Shown in pieces: positions 27,146-36,178 of a stretch of DNA of 38,128 nt. Location: NCBI GenBank assembly GCA_947478455.1, contig CANJWR010000022.1:1-38128 (forward strand), given 5' to 3'. Within the stretch, counting starts at the first letter, position 1. Each line of letters begins with the position of its first letter. The notes under the pieces are model-generated. The model did no database searches, was not told the DNA's origin, and worked only from the letters and a program-made list of their open reading frames with translations. The translations under genes and the position numbers were made by a program. This stretch comes from Beijerinckiaceae bacterium. Its GTDB lineage: Bacteria; Pseudomonadota; Alphaproteobacteria; Rhizobiales; Beijerinckiaceae.

Positions 27146-27801
27146 ACTCCGCCGGCAAGCGCACCGCGATCCTGATTTCCGGCCGAGGCTCCAATATGGC
27201 CTCTCTGATCGCCGCCACCCGCAACCCGGACTTTCCGGCGCAGATCGCACTTGTTCTGTCGAACCGCCCGGATGCCCCGGGCCTTGCGACGGCGAAATCT
27301 CACGGCATCGCCACAGCCGCCGTCGATCACAAGATCTACGCAGGCCGCGAGGCTTTCGAAGGCTCCCTGCAGGCCATGCTCGATGTGCATCGCATCGACT
27401 TGATCTGCCTCGCGGGCTTCATGCGCCTGCTGACGGCAGGCTTTGTCGAGCGCTGGCGCGGGCGCATCATCAACATTCACCCTGCGATCCTGCCGTCCTA
27501 CAAGGGCCTTCACACGCACGAACGGGCGCTGGAAGACGGCGTAAAAATTCACGGCTGCACGGTCCATTTTGTCGTGCCCGAAATGGATTCCGGCCCCATC
27601 ATTGCACAAGCAGCTGTGCCTGTGCTGGATGACGACACGCCCGCAACGCTCGGTGCACGCGTGCTAGCGCAGGAACATGTCATCTATCCGCTGGCTCTCG
27701 AACTTGCTGCAAGCGGCCGCGTGCGGATCGAAGGCAACCGGGTCGTCGGCGCGATGCGCGACGGTGGCGAGCGCACGCTTGTGGCGCCTGACCCGAATTG
27801 A
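27142..27801 (+). CDS. purN: phosphoribosylglycinamide formyltransferase 1 (GAR transformylase)
   Basis: A 219-residue folate-dependent PurN. The phosphate-binding loop is [12 protein letters not shown]; the catalytic triad is visible as the asparagine and histidine in [13 protein letters not shown] and the aspartate in [11 protein letters not shown]. It transfers the formyl group of 10-formyl-tetrahydrofolate to GAR. The GTG start overlaps the purM stop by four bases, giving translational coupling. A carboxymuconolactone-decarboxylase-family gene follows after only 18 bases and may share the message. Confidence 0.97.
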   Translation: MNSAGKRTAILISGRGSNMASLIAATRNPDFPAQIALVLSNRPDAPGLATAKSHGIATAAVDHKIYAGREAFEGSLQAMLDVHRIDLICLAGFMRLLTAGFVERWRGRIINIHPAILPSYKGLHTHERALEDGVKIHGCTVHFVVPEMDSGPIIAQAAVPVLDDDTPATLGARVLAQEHVIYPLALELAASGRVRIEGNRVVGAMRDGGERTLVAPDPN

Positions 27802-27819
27802 AATCAACGGGAGAGAAAT

Positions 27820-28419
27820 ATGACTGGCGGACAGGATAAATCAGAAGATTTTCATCGCCAGATTTCGCGCCTCCCGTCCCTTCCGGCGCCGCTCGACCCC
27901 ATCTGCGAAAAGCTGTTTCGCGAAACGAACGAGCGCGGCGGGCATGTGCTGAACCTGCATATCGCGACTGCCCACGCGCCGCGACTGGTCGAAACGAAAC
28001 GCCCGTTCAGCATGTCGTTGCGCAATGATTGTGAAGCCCCGCGCGCCCTGCGCGAACTGGCGATCTTGCGAACAGGCCTGCTGCTCAACTGTCCCTACGA
28101 ACTCGATCACCACATTCCACTCGCCCTGAAAGCGGGCGTCACGCAGGCGCAGATCGATGCGCTGGGCGACTGGGCCGCGCGTCGCACGATCTACGATGAA
28201 CCCCAACAGGCGCTGCTGCATTTCATTGACGAAATGTTCGGCAAGGCAGGCGAGGTGAGCGATTCAACTTTCGCCGAAATGCAAAAGCATTTCTCGTCGC
28301 GCGAGATTGTCGAGCTCATCTACAACGCAACAACCTATTACGGCACAGCGCTCGTCATCAAATCGCTGCGCATTCAGAACGACGATGCGCATGTGCGCGC
28401 GACGCCCGGCAAGTTCTAA
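27820..28419 (+). CDS. carboxymuconolactone decarboxylase / AhpD-like family protein
   Basis: A 199-residue, all-helical protein of the CMD family. The conserved region RALRELAILRTGLLLNCPYE, followed by LDHHIPLALKAGV, matches the family pattern with a single cysteine and the E-x2-HH motif, rather than the AhpD redox CxxC pair, so peroxidase activity is unlikely. Members act as decarboxylases or have unknown roles. The second helical part has ALLHFIDEMF and IVELIYNATTYYG. ATG with GGGAGAG upstream. It rides behind purN but its job is more like that of the accessory catabolic genes in the window. Confidence 0.85.
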   Translation: MTGGQDKSEDFHRQISRLPSLPAPLDPICEKLFRETNERGGHVLNLHIATAHAPRLVETKRPFSMSLRNDCEAPRALRELAILRTGLLLNCPYELDHHIPLALKAGVTQAQIDALGDWAARRTIYDEPQQALLHFIDEMFGKAGEVSDSTFAEMQKHFSSREIVELIYNATTYYGTALVIKSLRIQNDDAHVRATPGKF

Positions 28420-28802
28420 ATCTACCTACCGGAAAACAGGTAATATTTCGTCAACAAATCCCGATACGAATTCGGACGGTACCGATTCGCACACGTTTTG
28501 TACACGGCCTGTGCTGAAATTCCCTTTTCGTGGCAGACGGGCGAATTTTGCGTTGAGAACGGCGCTGAAAGCCAGAGCGAAAAAGGCCTTTCAGGGGCTC
28601 AAAACGCCTGCGGGCGCGCTTACCCGCTTGCAATAGGCTGCGCATATTTCTTATAATCAAGTGCCTGAATATTAAGATTGGCAGGCCTGCCAATGAACTG
28701 AGGTTTTTTGCTGTCCGCCTGATGCCCTGCTTGCTCCCCGGAATTTGAAGCGTTCTGTTTTTTTGCTTCGAGCGCTCTGTTCGACAACGTCATGGAAATC
28801 CG
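28420..28802. other. 383-bp intergenic region, mostly without recognised features
   Basis: No convincing gene. It holds a diverged copy of the 41-nt repeat (28485-28525) and is lower in GC toward its right end, with a run of seven T at 28757-28764. The promoter for the FkbM-type gene should be here but no clear -35/-10 pair stands out. Confidence 0.6.
28485..28525. repeat. diverged copy of the 41-nt hairpin repeat
   Basis: Aligned without gaps to the repeats at 30015-30282, its first 22 bases (GATTCGCACACGTTTTGTAC plus AC) match 18 of 22 positions of unit 2 at 30128. It keeps the hairpin: GTACA pairs with TGTGC (one G-T pair), and the fifth pair is A-T where the other units have G-C. It also ends in TCCC like the others. 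Confidence 0.55.
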
Positions 28803-29837
28803 ATGCCCGCCCAACCAAAACTGAGCATTGAAGAGGCCGTGTCCCGCAAATTGGGGAGAAGCGCCAAGGACGCACGACATCATTACATTTTCGACAAGTT
28901 TTCGGCGTTCAAAGGAACTGTGGGCGACGGCTTGCACGGCGACTTCATTGGAACGATGACTCGCTCGACCTTTGTTGCTTGGGATCATTTGCCAGAACGC
29001 CCGTACCAAGCCCAGCTTCCGGGGTTCGATGAAGAATATTTCGAATGGGCCGATCTGCTCGAAGCAGCTTTGGACGCCGAAGATTCTTTCACGATGATCG
29101 AATTCGGCGCCGGATATGGTCGCTGAACGTCGCGCGGCGTCCAAGCCGCACGACAGGCGGGCGTCAAGAAAGTTTCAGTGGCGCTCGTCGAAGCAGAACC
29201 CGCACACATTCAGTGGATTCACGAGCATATGGCTGACAACAAGATTCAGCCGAACGAATATCGGCTGATCGATGCGGCCGTCAGCGACCATGATGGCAAG
29301 GACGTGTTCTACGTTCAGATGCCTACCGGGTCGGAATCAAACACTCCACGCGAATGGTACGGACAGGCGCTCGCTTCCGGACATTCGCGCGATGGCGATG
29401 TGAAGGAAGCAGCAGGCGAGTACTATGGACGGCCGCTCGTGCAGCTTGCCGGCGGCTGGAACGGCGTTGAAGTCGAGTTGCGCGCCCTTTCCAAAATCCT
29501 GCGCGAATTCGAATTCGTCGACATCGTCGACATGGACATTCAGGGCGCCGAAGGCCCGGCCATTGCGGAAGGCTTTGCGGAAATGGATCGGCGCGTGAAG
29601 CGCCTGCATGTCGGCACCCATTCCAAGGAAGTCGAGGATCAGATTCGCACCGTCATGACGAATGGCGGATGGCGCAACATCTGGGATTTCCCCTGCCAGA
29701 CAACGACAGATACGCCCTTCGGCAAGATCGCATTCGGCGATGGCGTTCAGTCGTGGATCAATCCGCGCTTCTACAAGGCAGAAGCAAAGCCGACAGGCAT
29801 TGCAAAGCTCTTTGCGTGGCTTCAGGGGCGCGGCTGA
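28803..29837 (+). pseudogene. FkbM-type methyltransferase gene interrupted by an in-frame TGA
   Basis: A single frame of 344 codons broken only at codon 108 (TGA at 29124-29126). Upstream the frame ends EFGAGYGR-stop; downstream it continues at once with TSRGVQAARQAGVKK and stays open to 29837. In SAM-binding proteins of this family the position after GAGYGR is normally tryptophan, so a single TGG to TGA change explains it. The second part shows VALVEAEPAHIQWI (acidic residue binding SAM ribose), FVDIVDMDIQGAE (the FkbM-family hallmark) and LHVGTHSKEVEDQI. The intact protein would be a cytoplasmic sugar or small-molecule O-methyltransferase. A GTG at 29178 could start a shorter product lacking the SAM loop. 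A strong terminator follows. Confidence 0.8.
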
Positions 29838-29870
29838 TCACGCCGCACTATCTTTCGAACCAGAACAACA

Positions 29871-29910
29871 GGCTGCGTGTGGAGTTGGCTCTCCGGCGCA
29901 GCCTTTTTTT
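29871..29910 (+). terminator. Rho-independent terminator after the FkbM-type gene
   Basis: GGCTGCG (29871-29877) pairs with CGCAGCC (29897-29903), with further pairing inside the loop, and is followed by seven T (29904-29910). It is 33 bases after the stop and is the best classical terminator in the window. Confidence 0.85.
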
Positions 29911-30014
29911 GTGACCGCTTCCGCCTGCCCCGCACAGGCGGCGATGTCAGCGCTATCAAGAACGCCTGAATATACGTCTTTTTAAGAGACGCTTGGCGCA
30001 CATTCGCCAATCCT

Positions 30015-30282
30015 GATTCGGACTCTCTTTGTACGCCGTGCGTGCTTTAAGTCCCGATAAGAGGCGTCGATGCAAACGCCGCCATTACGCATTCCTCACG
30101 ACTGACTCGAGCGCTTGCGGTTCTCCTGATTCGGACTCGCTTTGTACGCGCTGCGTGCCTTTCGTCCCGGTTCGGCGCAGCCGTCAGGACCTTGTCCTGC
30201 ACCATTTACTAGCAATTGAATCCGGCGTCCACGATTCTCCTGATTCGGACTCGCTTCGTTCGCCTTGCGCCCCAAAAGTCCC
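30015..30282. repeat. array of three 41-nt hairpin repeats at 113-114 bp spacing
   Basis: Units at 30015-30055, 30128-30168 and 30242-30282, each exactly 41 bases with no gaps. Shared features in order are GATTCGGACTC, then CTT-T/C-GT-A/T-CGC, a three-base loop, GCG-T/C-G/C-C, and a final GTCCC. Units 1 and 2 form a six-pair hairpin GTACGC/GCGTGC (one G-T pair) with different loops (CGT, GCT). Spacers of 72 and 73 bases are unrelated. TCCT precedes every unit. Each unit begins with two GANTC sites (GATTC and GACTC). Both strands have open frames through the array, but they look spurious. The function is unknown. The stretch 29838-30450 contains no credible gene. Confidence 0.75.
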
Positions 30283-30371
30283 GAATGCGGACAACGCGGT
30301 GGCTCGATCTTGCAACAGAAACGTCCATGTATGCAGCCCAAATCCGGCAAGGCTTTCGAGCAGCCCCAAAA

Positions 30372-30401
30372 GAAAAGGCCGGAGACATCGCTGCGGCCTT
30401 T
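30372..30401 (-). terminator. terminator of the cytoplasmic cyclophilin gene
   Basis: On the minus strand AAAGGCCG pairs with CGGCCTTT (30394-30401 and 30374-30381) over a 12-base loop and is followed by a T-rich run, TTCTTTT. It lies about 50 bases beyond the cyclophilin stop. Confidence 0.7.
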
Positions 30402-30450
30402 CTGAATTCTTAGCTCGCAGCGGACAATCGGAACCGCGCGAGGCGTAGCT

Positions 30451-30906
30451 TTAGCTCAGGCTCGCCTTGACGATCTTGTCGGGGTTCTGCACGGGCTCGC
30501 CGCGCTTGATCTTGTCGACGTTTTCCATGCCGGAAGTGACTTCGCCCCAGACCGTGTACTGCTTGTCGAGGAAGCGCGCATCGCCGAAGCAGATGAAGAA
30601 CTGCGAGTTGGCTGAATTCGGGCTCTGGGCGCGGGCCATGGAGCAGGTGCCGCGCACGTGCGGCTGGGCGTTGAACTCGGCCTTCAGGTCCGGATATTTC
30701 GAACCACCGGTGCCGGTGCCGTGCGGGCAGCCGGTCTGGGCCATGAAGCCCTCAATGACGCGATGAAACACGATGCCGTCGTAAAAGCCTTCGCCGACGA
30801 GCTTCTTGATGTGCGCCACATGGCCCGGGGCCAGATCGGGACGCATGCGGATAACAACCGCACCCTGCGTGGTTTCGAGCGTGAGCGTGTTGCCTGCCTC
30901 GGACAT
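30451..30906 (-). CDS. ppiB: peptidyl-prolyl cis-trans isomerase, cyclophilin type (cytoplasmic)
   Basis: A 151-residue bacterial cyclophilin. The active-site arginine and phenylalanine lie in VFHRVIEGFMAQTG, followed by GTGTGGSKYPDL, CSMARAQSPNSANSQFFICF and TVWGEVTSGMENVD, all as in PpiB-type enzymes. There is no signal peptide when started at the ATG with AGGA upstream, so it should act in the cytoplasm. It catalyses proline isomerisation during folding. In Rhizobiales it normally lies next to a second, exported cyclophilin; here about 1.1 kb separates them. Confidence 0.95.
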   Translation of the reverse strand: MSEAGNTLTLETTQGAVVIRMRPDLAPGHVAHIKKLVGEGFYDGIVFHRVIEGFMAQTGCPHGTGTGGSKYPDLKAEFNAQPHVRGTCSMARAQSPNSANSQFFICFGDARFLDKQYTVWGEVTSGMENVDKIKRGEPVQNPDKIVKASLS

Positions 30907-30914
30907 GTAAATTC

Positions 30915-31382
30915 CTATGAAACGAGAGGATCGACCGGCTGCGCCCTTCTGGCGACAAACCGGATTGCGAAAGGACGCCCCGCAATAGCTGAACCAAGCT
31001 CCGGCGTAAACCGCAAGGGCGCGCAAGTCGTAACAGCCGACAGGATCGAGGCCGAAGGGCGGCCCAGCCCCCTCCAGTGTTCCGGCTTTCAGATAGGTCA
31101 CGGCGGGCGGGCCTATAACTTCGCCGTTGCGGCGAAACCCCAGCCGGATTGAGGCCTCGCAGGTCTCGCCGGTCGGCGGAATGTCCGGCGACAGCAATTC
31201 GCCGGCCCTTCAGCAATATCGCGTGGGCGCAGAATGGATCGTGGTTCCGGCGCGGATTCTGTCTTTCCGGCCATGCACACCACCATCATCGTGAAGCCTT
31301 GCGGCAGCACAATTGGCGTCTCTGGCATCAGGGCGCCCGGATAAGGCACTGGTTTCAACAATTGACACGGCGGCATCGCCAT
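30915..31382 (-). pseudogene. frameshifted gene for a small alphaproteobacterial protein of unknown function
   Basis: Reading leftward, an ATG at 31382 opens a frame that contains VLPQGFTMMVVCMAG and EPRSILRPRDIAE. Around 31210 the sense moves to another frame with TCEASIRLGFRRNGEVIGPP and AVTYLKAG, and around 31055 it returns to the first frame with SILSAVTTCAPLRFTPELG, SAIAGRPFAIRFVARRAQP and a stop at 30915. Pattern and order (a mixed-charge beta stretch, then CAPLRF..., then AGRPFAIRF) fit one TonB-C-like small protein that I recall as common in alphaproteobacteria without a known role. Two compensating indels explain it; none of the three pieces would work alone. The stop lies nine bases before the cyclophilin start, so it once belonged to that operon. 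Confidence 0.7.
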
Positions 31383-31398
31383 CGGTTGAATTCAGTGT

Positions 31399-31719
31399 TC
31401 AGTTTGATTTGATCGTGTAGTCGCCAATCGGTTGTTGAATTGAATTGTTATCCAACGCCATTCCGGCAATTAAAGCGAGGCCAACGCCGAGCACGGCAAA
31501 TCCGATTGTGCCGATGACGAACTCCGAGAGACCAGTTTTTCCATCGGGCAACTTTGAAATCGGGTTCCAGCCTGGAACTTCTCGGTCGTCGTACTTGATT
31601 TGGCCAAGAGACAAGGCCGTGATGACGGCGAAACCGACGACAAAACACGCCAGGAAAAAGAGATGAGTGCTTGGAGCCAAGCTGCCATTCCATTTCGGAA
31701 ACTTCACGCCATCGTCCAT
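31399..31719 (-). CDS. small membrane protein of unknown function
   Basis: 106 residues with two membrane segments (about 19-39 and 67-89) and a polar loop between them (KYDDREVPGWNPISKLPDGK). I do not recognise the family; it recalls small two-helix inner-membrane proteins of the DUF type. Its codons are clearly lower in GC than the cyclophilin and coaD genes. The ATG has only a weak ribosome site. It stands between the broken gene and a 277-bp gap, so it may have come in with foreign DNA. Confidence 0.6.
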   Translation of the reverse strand: MDDGVKFPKWNGSLAPSTHLFFLACFVVGFAVITALSLGQIKYDDREVPGWNPISKLPDGKTGLSEFVIGTIGFAVLGVGLALIAGMALDNNSIQQPIGDYTIKSN

Positions 31720-31996
31720 TTCTGATCAATTGCGACTACGGAGCAAGAATTTACGGCATATGGTCAGGGCAACTACAAGCGCTGGGCATCAACAAACAAG
31801 GTCTTGCTACGATATCGAATCTCGGAGGCGCCTGCGCCCTCATATGAGGTCGCGGCGTCCCGGTATTTGCCCCGGGTGAAGCGCCTGCGGATATGTCAAA
31901 GGAGGCGCACGGGCGCGCCGCCTCCAGTTTCGCTCATTCGTCCCGAAGGCTGTCGCGGAAGCCGCAACAACGCCAAGCATCACAAGAACAAGAAGC
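31720..31996. other. intergenic region, no feature recognised
   Basis: 277 bases of mixed base composition between the exported cyclophilin and the small membrane protein. Short open frames on the + strand have no ribosome site or recognisable sequence. Nothing further seen. Confidence 0.5.
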
Positions 31997-32572
31997 CTAC
32001 TTGGCATCCGCTGCGAGCTGGAGCTTTATGATCTTGTCGGGATCGCGCATCAGGCCTGATTGCTGATCGCCCTTCTTGATCTTGTCGACGATCGCCATGC
32101 CGTCCGTCACTTCGCCGAACACCGTGTACTGATTGTTCAGGAACGAGGCTTCGCCGAAGGTGATGAAGAACTGCGAATTGGCCGAGTTCGGATCGCTGGT
32201 GCGGGCCATGCCGAGCGTGCCGCGCTTGTAGGGAGTCGGGGTGAATTCGGCCGGCAGGTTCGGCAGCTTGGAACCGCCCGACCCCGTACCTGTTGGATCG
32301 CCGGTCTGGGCCATGAAGCCCGCGATCACGCGATGGAACACAATCCCGTCATAAAAGCCCTGCTTCACCAGCGTCTTGATCTGCGCCACATGCTTCGGCG
32401 CGAGATCGGGACGAAGCCGGATGGTGATGCGCCCGTCCTTGGTGTCCAGAAACAGGGTGTTCTGCGGATCGACCACCTGCGCCATCGGGCCTGCGCCGAG
32501 CGGCAAGGTCGTGGAAGCGACGGCGAGCGCAAATGCGCCAGACAATGCAAACGAACGGCGGTCGATCTTCAT
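31997..32572 (-). CDS. ppiA: peptidyl-prolyl cis-trans isomerase, cyclophilin type (exported)
   Basis: A 191-residue cyclophilin with an N-terminal export signal: MKIDRRSFALSGAFALAVAS, where RRSFAL resembles a twin-arginine motif, followed by a hydrophobic stretch and a likely cut near LGAG. The catalytic region is complete (VFHRVIAGFMAQTGDPTGTG, MARTSDPNSANSQFFITF, TVFGEVTDGMAIVDKI). It should fold proline-containing proteins in the periplasm. RBS AGAGGA is eight or nine bases before the ATG. It belongs with coaD and gyrA in the usual Rhizobiales order. Confidence 0.94.
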   Translation of the reverse strand: MKIDRRSFALSGAFALAVASTTLPLGAGPMAQVVDPQNTLFLDTKDGRITIRLRPDLAPKHVAQIKTLVKQGFYDGIVFHRVIAGFMAQTGDPTGTGSGGSKLPNLPAEFTPTPYKRGTLGMARTSDPNSANSQFFITFGEASFLNNQYTVFGEVTDGMAIVDKIKKGDQQSGLMRDPDKIIKLQLAADAK

Positions 32573-32671
32573 GTTCCAATCCTCTTTGGCGTCGATTCGG
32601 CGGGAATCATTGTCCCGAAACGGAGTTGTGACACGGCGGCTGCGCAGCGCAAATCCTGTCCATCCGGCCGC

Positions 32672-33193
32672 CTATCCGGCTTTGTGTGCGGAAAACTTGG
32701 CCTTCAGGGCGGACGCCACGACGGCCGGGACGAAGCCCGACACGTCGCCGCCCATGGCGGCGATCTGGCGGACAAGGGTGGCGGTAATGTGGCGCACGTC
32801 CGGCGAGGCCGGCAGGAAAACGGTCTGAATTCCGGGCGCCATGGCGCCGTTCATGCCCGACATCTGCATTTCGTAATCGAAATCCGTGCTGTCGCGCAGG
32901 CCGCGCAGCATCACGGTCGCGCCATTCTGCCGGGCGGCCTCGACCGCGAGACCCGCGAAGGTCACGACTACGATTTCGCAACTTTCGGCAGCAAGTGCCG
33001 CTGCACACGACGCGCGGATCAGTGTGGATTTTTCCTCGACGCTGAACAGCGGCGTCTTGCCCGGATGCACCCCGATGCCGACCACGATGCGGTCGCAGAA
33101 GACCGAGGCCGCCCGGATGACGTCCACATGACCGTTGGTCAGCGGATCGAAAGAGCCGGTAAACAGCCCTGTTTTGCGCACACTCTTGCTCAT
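32672..33193 (-). CDS. coaD: phosphopantetheine adenylyltransferase
   Basis: A 173-residue CoaD. The nucleotidyl-transferase T/HxGH motif is seen in [14 protein letters not shown]; later landmarks are [52 protein letters not shown] and [16 protein letters not shown]. It joins ATP and 4'-phosphopantetheine to make dephospho-CoA, the last but one step to coenzyme A. The usual ISST-x-VR reads ITATLVR. ATG with AAGG upstream. It lies between gyrA (67 bases) and the exported cyclophilin. Confidence 0.96.
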   Translation of the reverse strand: MSKSVRKTGLFTGSFDPLTNGHVDVIRAASVFCDRIVVGIGVHPGKTPLFSVEEKSTLIRASCAAALAAESCEIVVVTFAGLAVEAARQNGATVMLRGLRDSTDFDYEMQMSGMNGAMAPGIQTVFLPASPDVRHITATLVRQIAAMGGDVSGFVPAVVASALKAKFSAHKAG

Positions 33194-33260
33194 GGGGCGA
33201 CCTTAGCAAAAGAGGCCTCCCGCACAAGCCCCGGACAGCTTGCCAGAAGACGCGATACCG

Positions 33261-35996
33261 TCAGCCGGCCTCGCCCTCTTCGCGGTTTTCCTCTTCCGAA
33301 ATGCGCTCGACCGAGACCACGCGCTCGTCGGCGGCAGTCTTGAAGACAATCACCCCCTGCGTCGGGCGACCGGCGACGCGAATGCCCTCCACCGGGCAGC
33401 GGATCAATTGTCCGCCATCTGTGACCAGCATGATTTCGTCGCTGTCCTCCACCGGGAAAGACGCCACCAGCTTGCCGTTGCGGGAATTGACCGCCATGGC
33501 CACGATGCCTTTGCCGCCGCGTCCGGTAATCCGATACTCGTAGGAAGAGGTGCGCTTGCCGAAGCCGTTTTCCGAAATCGTCAGGATCACCTGCTCGCTG
33601 GCCGACATGGCCGCATAGCGGTCAGACGACAGGCTCTCGTTCGCAGTCTCGCCAGATTCATCGGCCTCGCCCGCGTCCTCGACGACCTCCTCGGCCCCTG
33701 CCTCGCCCATCACGGCGCGGCGCATCTTCAGATAGGCGGCGCGTTCCTCGCCGCTGGCGTCGCTATGGCGCAGGATGGCGAGCGAAATCACCCGGTCGCC
33801 GGCAGCCAGATTGATGCCGCGCACGCCCATGGAGGTGCGTCCCTGGAACACACGCACATCCGGCACCGCAAAGCGGATGCACTGGCCGAGCGCCGTGGTC
33901 AGCAGAACGTCGTCAGTCTCGCCACACAGCTGTACGTCGACGAAGGACTCGCCCTCGTCCAGCTTCATGGCGATCATGCCGTTGCGGCGAACTTCCGAGA
34001 AGTCCGACAGCTTGTTCCGGCGCACGGTGCCGCGCGTTGTGGCGAACATGACGTCGAGATTTTCCCACGTCGCCTCGTCTTCCGGCATCGGCATGATCGT
34101 GGTGATCAGCTCGCCCTGTTCGAGCGGCAACATGTTCACAAGAGCCTTGCCGCGCGCCTGTGGGGCGGCGAGCGGCAGACGCCAGACCTTTTCCTTGTAG
34201 ACCTGCCCCTTCGAGGAAAAGAACAGAACCGGCTGGTGGGTCGAAGCCACGAAGATGCGGGCGACGAAATCCTCGTCGCGCGTCGTCATGGCCGAGCGCC
34301 CCTTGCCGCCGCGCCGCTGCGCCCGATAGGTCGAGAGCGGCACGCGCTTGATGTAGCCGGCGTGGCTGACGGTGACGACCATATCCTCGCGCTGGATCAG
34401 GTCTTCATCTTCCATGTCGGACGCATAATCGAGGATCACAGTCCGGCGCGGCGTCGCGAAAGCGGTCTTCACCGCCATCAACTCGTCGGTGATGATCGTC
34501 ATCACGCGGGCGCGCGAGCGCAGGATGTCGAGATAATCGGCGATCTCGGCGGCCAGCTTGTTCAGTGCTTCGGCAATTTCGTCGCGGCCCAGAGCAGTAA
34601 GGCGCTGCAGGCGCAGATCAAGGATCGCTCGCGCCTGAGTCTCGGACAGCCGATAGGTGCCGTCCTCGTTGAGCTTGTGATGCGGGTCTGCGATCAGCGC
34701 AATCAGCGGCGCCATATCGTAGGCGGGCCAATTGCGATCCATTAACGCAGACCGCGCATGGGCAGCATCGGGAGACGTGCGGATGAGGTGAATGACCTCG
34801 TCGATATTGGCGACCGCAATCGCGAGGCCGACCTGCACATGCGCACCGTCGCGGGCCTTGTTGAGCAGGAACTTCGTACGGCGCGTGACGACTTCCTCGC
34901 GGAAATCGAGGAAGGCGCGCAGGAAGTCCTTCAGGTTCAGCATTTCCGGCCGGCCGCCGTTCAGCGCAATCATGTTGCAGCCGAAGGACGATTGCATGGC
35001 CGTGTAGCGCCAAAGCTGGTTCAGCACCACATCCGGCATGGCGTCGCGCTTGCTCTCGATGACGATGCGCATGCCGTCGCGGTCGGATTCGTCGCGCAGA
35101 TCCGAAATGCCCTCGACGCGCTTCTCGCGCACCAGATCGGCGATCTTCTCGATCAGGTTGGCCTTGTTCACCTGATAGGGAATTTCGCTGACGATGATCG
35201 CCTGACGTTCCTTGCGGATTTCCTGGAACTCATATTTTGAGCGCATCAGCACCGAACCGCGCCCGGTGTGATAGGCGGCGCGAATGCCGCCGCGTCCAAG
35301 GATGGCGCCGCCGGTCGGAAAATCCGGACCAGGAACGATTTCCATCAATTCGTCGATGGTCATCTCGGGATTGGCCATCAGGGCGATGACGGCGTCGATC
35401 ACCTCGCCCAGATTGTGCGGCGGAATATTCGTCGCCATGCCGACCGCGATGCCGCCGGCGCCATTGACCAGCAGGTTCGGAAAGCGCGCCGGCAGAACCG
35501 TCGGTTCCTGATCCTTGCCGTCATAGTTCGGCTGGAAATCGACCGTCTGTTCCTCGATATCCGCGAGGAGCGAGATCGCCACCTTGGCGAGGCGCGATTC
35601 CGTGTAACGCATGGCCGCCGGCGGATCGCCGTCGACCGAGCCGAAATTGCCCTGCCCGTCCACCAGCGGCAGACGCATCGAGAAGGGCTGCGCCATACGC
35701 ACCAGCGCGTCGTAAATCGACTGGTCGCCGTGCGGGTGATATTTACCCATCGCGTCGCCGACCGGGCGCGCCGACTTCACGTAGCTCTTGTCCGGCGTGA
35801 AACCGCTCTCGTACATCGTGTAGAGAATGCGCCGATGCACAGGCTTCAGCCCGTCGCGCACATCGGGAAGCGCGCGGCTGACGATCACGCTCATGGCGTA
35901 ATCGAGATAGCTGCGCTTCATTTCATCTGTGATCGAAACGGGGCGAATGTCCGAGTCGGGGCCGCCCGGTTGATCGTTGTTTGGTTCGTTGGCCAA
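33261..35996 (-). CDS. gyrA: DNA gyrase subunit A
   Basis: A 911-residue GyrA. The breakage-reunion domain holds [20 protein letters not shown], the quinolone region [19 protein letters not shown], and the catalytic tyrosine Y131 in [10 protein letters not shown]. The C-terminal beta-pinwheel has the GyrA box QRRGGKG and a long acidic insert near residue 775 ([15 protein letters not shown]), which lengthens the protein beyond the 875 of E. coli. The residue at the E. coli Ser83 position is Gln (Q92 here); D96 matches Asp87. The only start before the conserved core is TTG at 35996, with no visible Shine-Dalgarno; a stop lies ten codons further upstream. Confidence 0.96.
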   Translation of the reverse strand: MANEPNNDQPGGPDSDIRPVSITDEMKRSYLDYAMSVIVSRALPDVRDGLKPVHRRILYTMYESGFTPDKSYVKSARPVGDAMGKYHPHGDQSIYDALVRMAQPFSMRLPLVDGQGNFGSVDGDPPAAMRYTESRLAKVAISLLADIEEQTVDFQPNYDGKDQEPTVLPARFPNLLVNGAGGIAVGMATNIPPHNLGEVIDAVIALMANPEMTIDELMEIVPGPDFPTGGAILGRGGIRAAYHTGRGSVLMRSKYEFQEIRKERQAIIVSEIPYQVNKANLIEKIADLVREKRVEGISDLRDESDRDGMRIVIESKRDAMPDVVLNQLWRYTAMQSSFGCNMIALNGGRPEMLNLKDFLRAFLDFREEVVTRRTKFLLNKARDGAHVQVGLAIAVANIDEVIHLIRTSPDAAHARSALMDRNWPAYDMAPLIALIADPHHKLNEDGTYRLSETQARAILDLRLQRLTALGRDEIAEALNKLAAEIADYLDILRSRARVMTIITDELMAVKTAFATPRRTVILDYASDMEDEDLIQREDMVVTVSHAGYIKRVPLSTYRAQRRGGKGRSAMTTRDEDFVARIFVASTHQPVLFFSSKGQVYKEKVWRLPLAAPQARGKALVNMLPLEQGELITTIMPMPEDEATWENLDVMFATTRGTVRRNKLSDFSEVRRNGMIAMKLDEGESFVDVQLCGETDDVLLTTALGQCIRFAVPDVRVFQGRTSMGVRGINLAAGDRVISLAILRHSDASGEERAAYLKMRRAVMGEAGAEEVVEDAGEADESGETANESLSSDRYAAMSASEQVILTISENGFGKRTSSYEYRITGRGGKGIVAMAVNSRNGKLVASFPVEDSDEIMLVTDGGQLIRCPVEGIRVAGRPTQGVIVFKTAADERVVSVERISEEENREEGEAG

Positions 35997-36178
35997 GGAA
36001 ATGAAAATCCAGACTGGGAATCAGTTACGTAAATTTAACCGATCAGGCCCGGAAACGCCAGCGACACGGATAGATTGCGACCGATGTTATTCAAGCATTT
36101 TCAAAGGCTTAAAATAGGAAGATGGGAAACCTTCAAATCCATCCAGACATCAGGAGCGATCCAGCCGCCCACTGGCCT

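Noticed and set aside
28620-28793. 57-residue minus-strand frame ending in NIQALDYKKYAQPIASG
   Set aside because: Composition is protein-like, but it has no ribosome site and no recognisable family, and it lies opposite the FkbM gene's leader; too weak to call.
30015-30282. Possible CRISPR array from evenly spaced repeats
   Set aside because: Repeats are 41 nt and diverged, spacers are 72-73 nt, there are only three units, and no cas genes are nearby.
30029-30448. 139-residue + strand reading frame over the repeat array (and an 84-residue one on the other strand)
   Set aside because: Both strands stay open through the repeats with low-complexity, arginine-rich sequence; no ribosome site and no recognisable domain.
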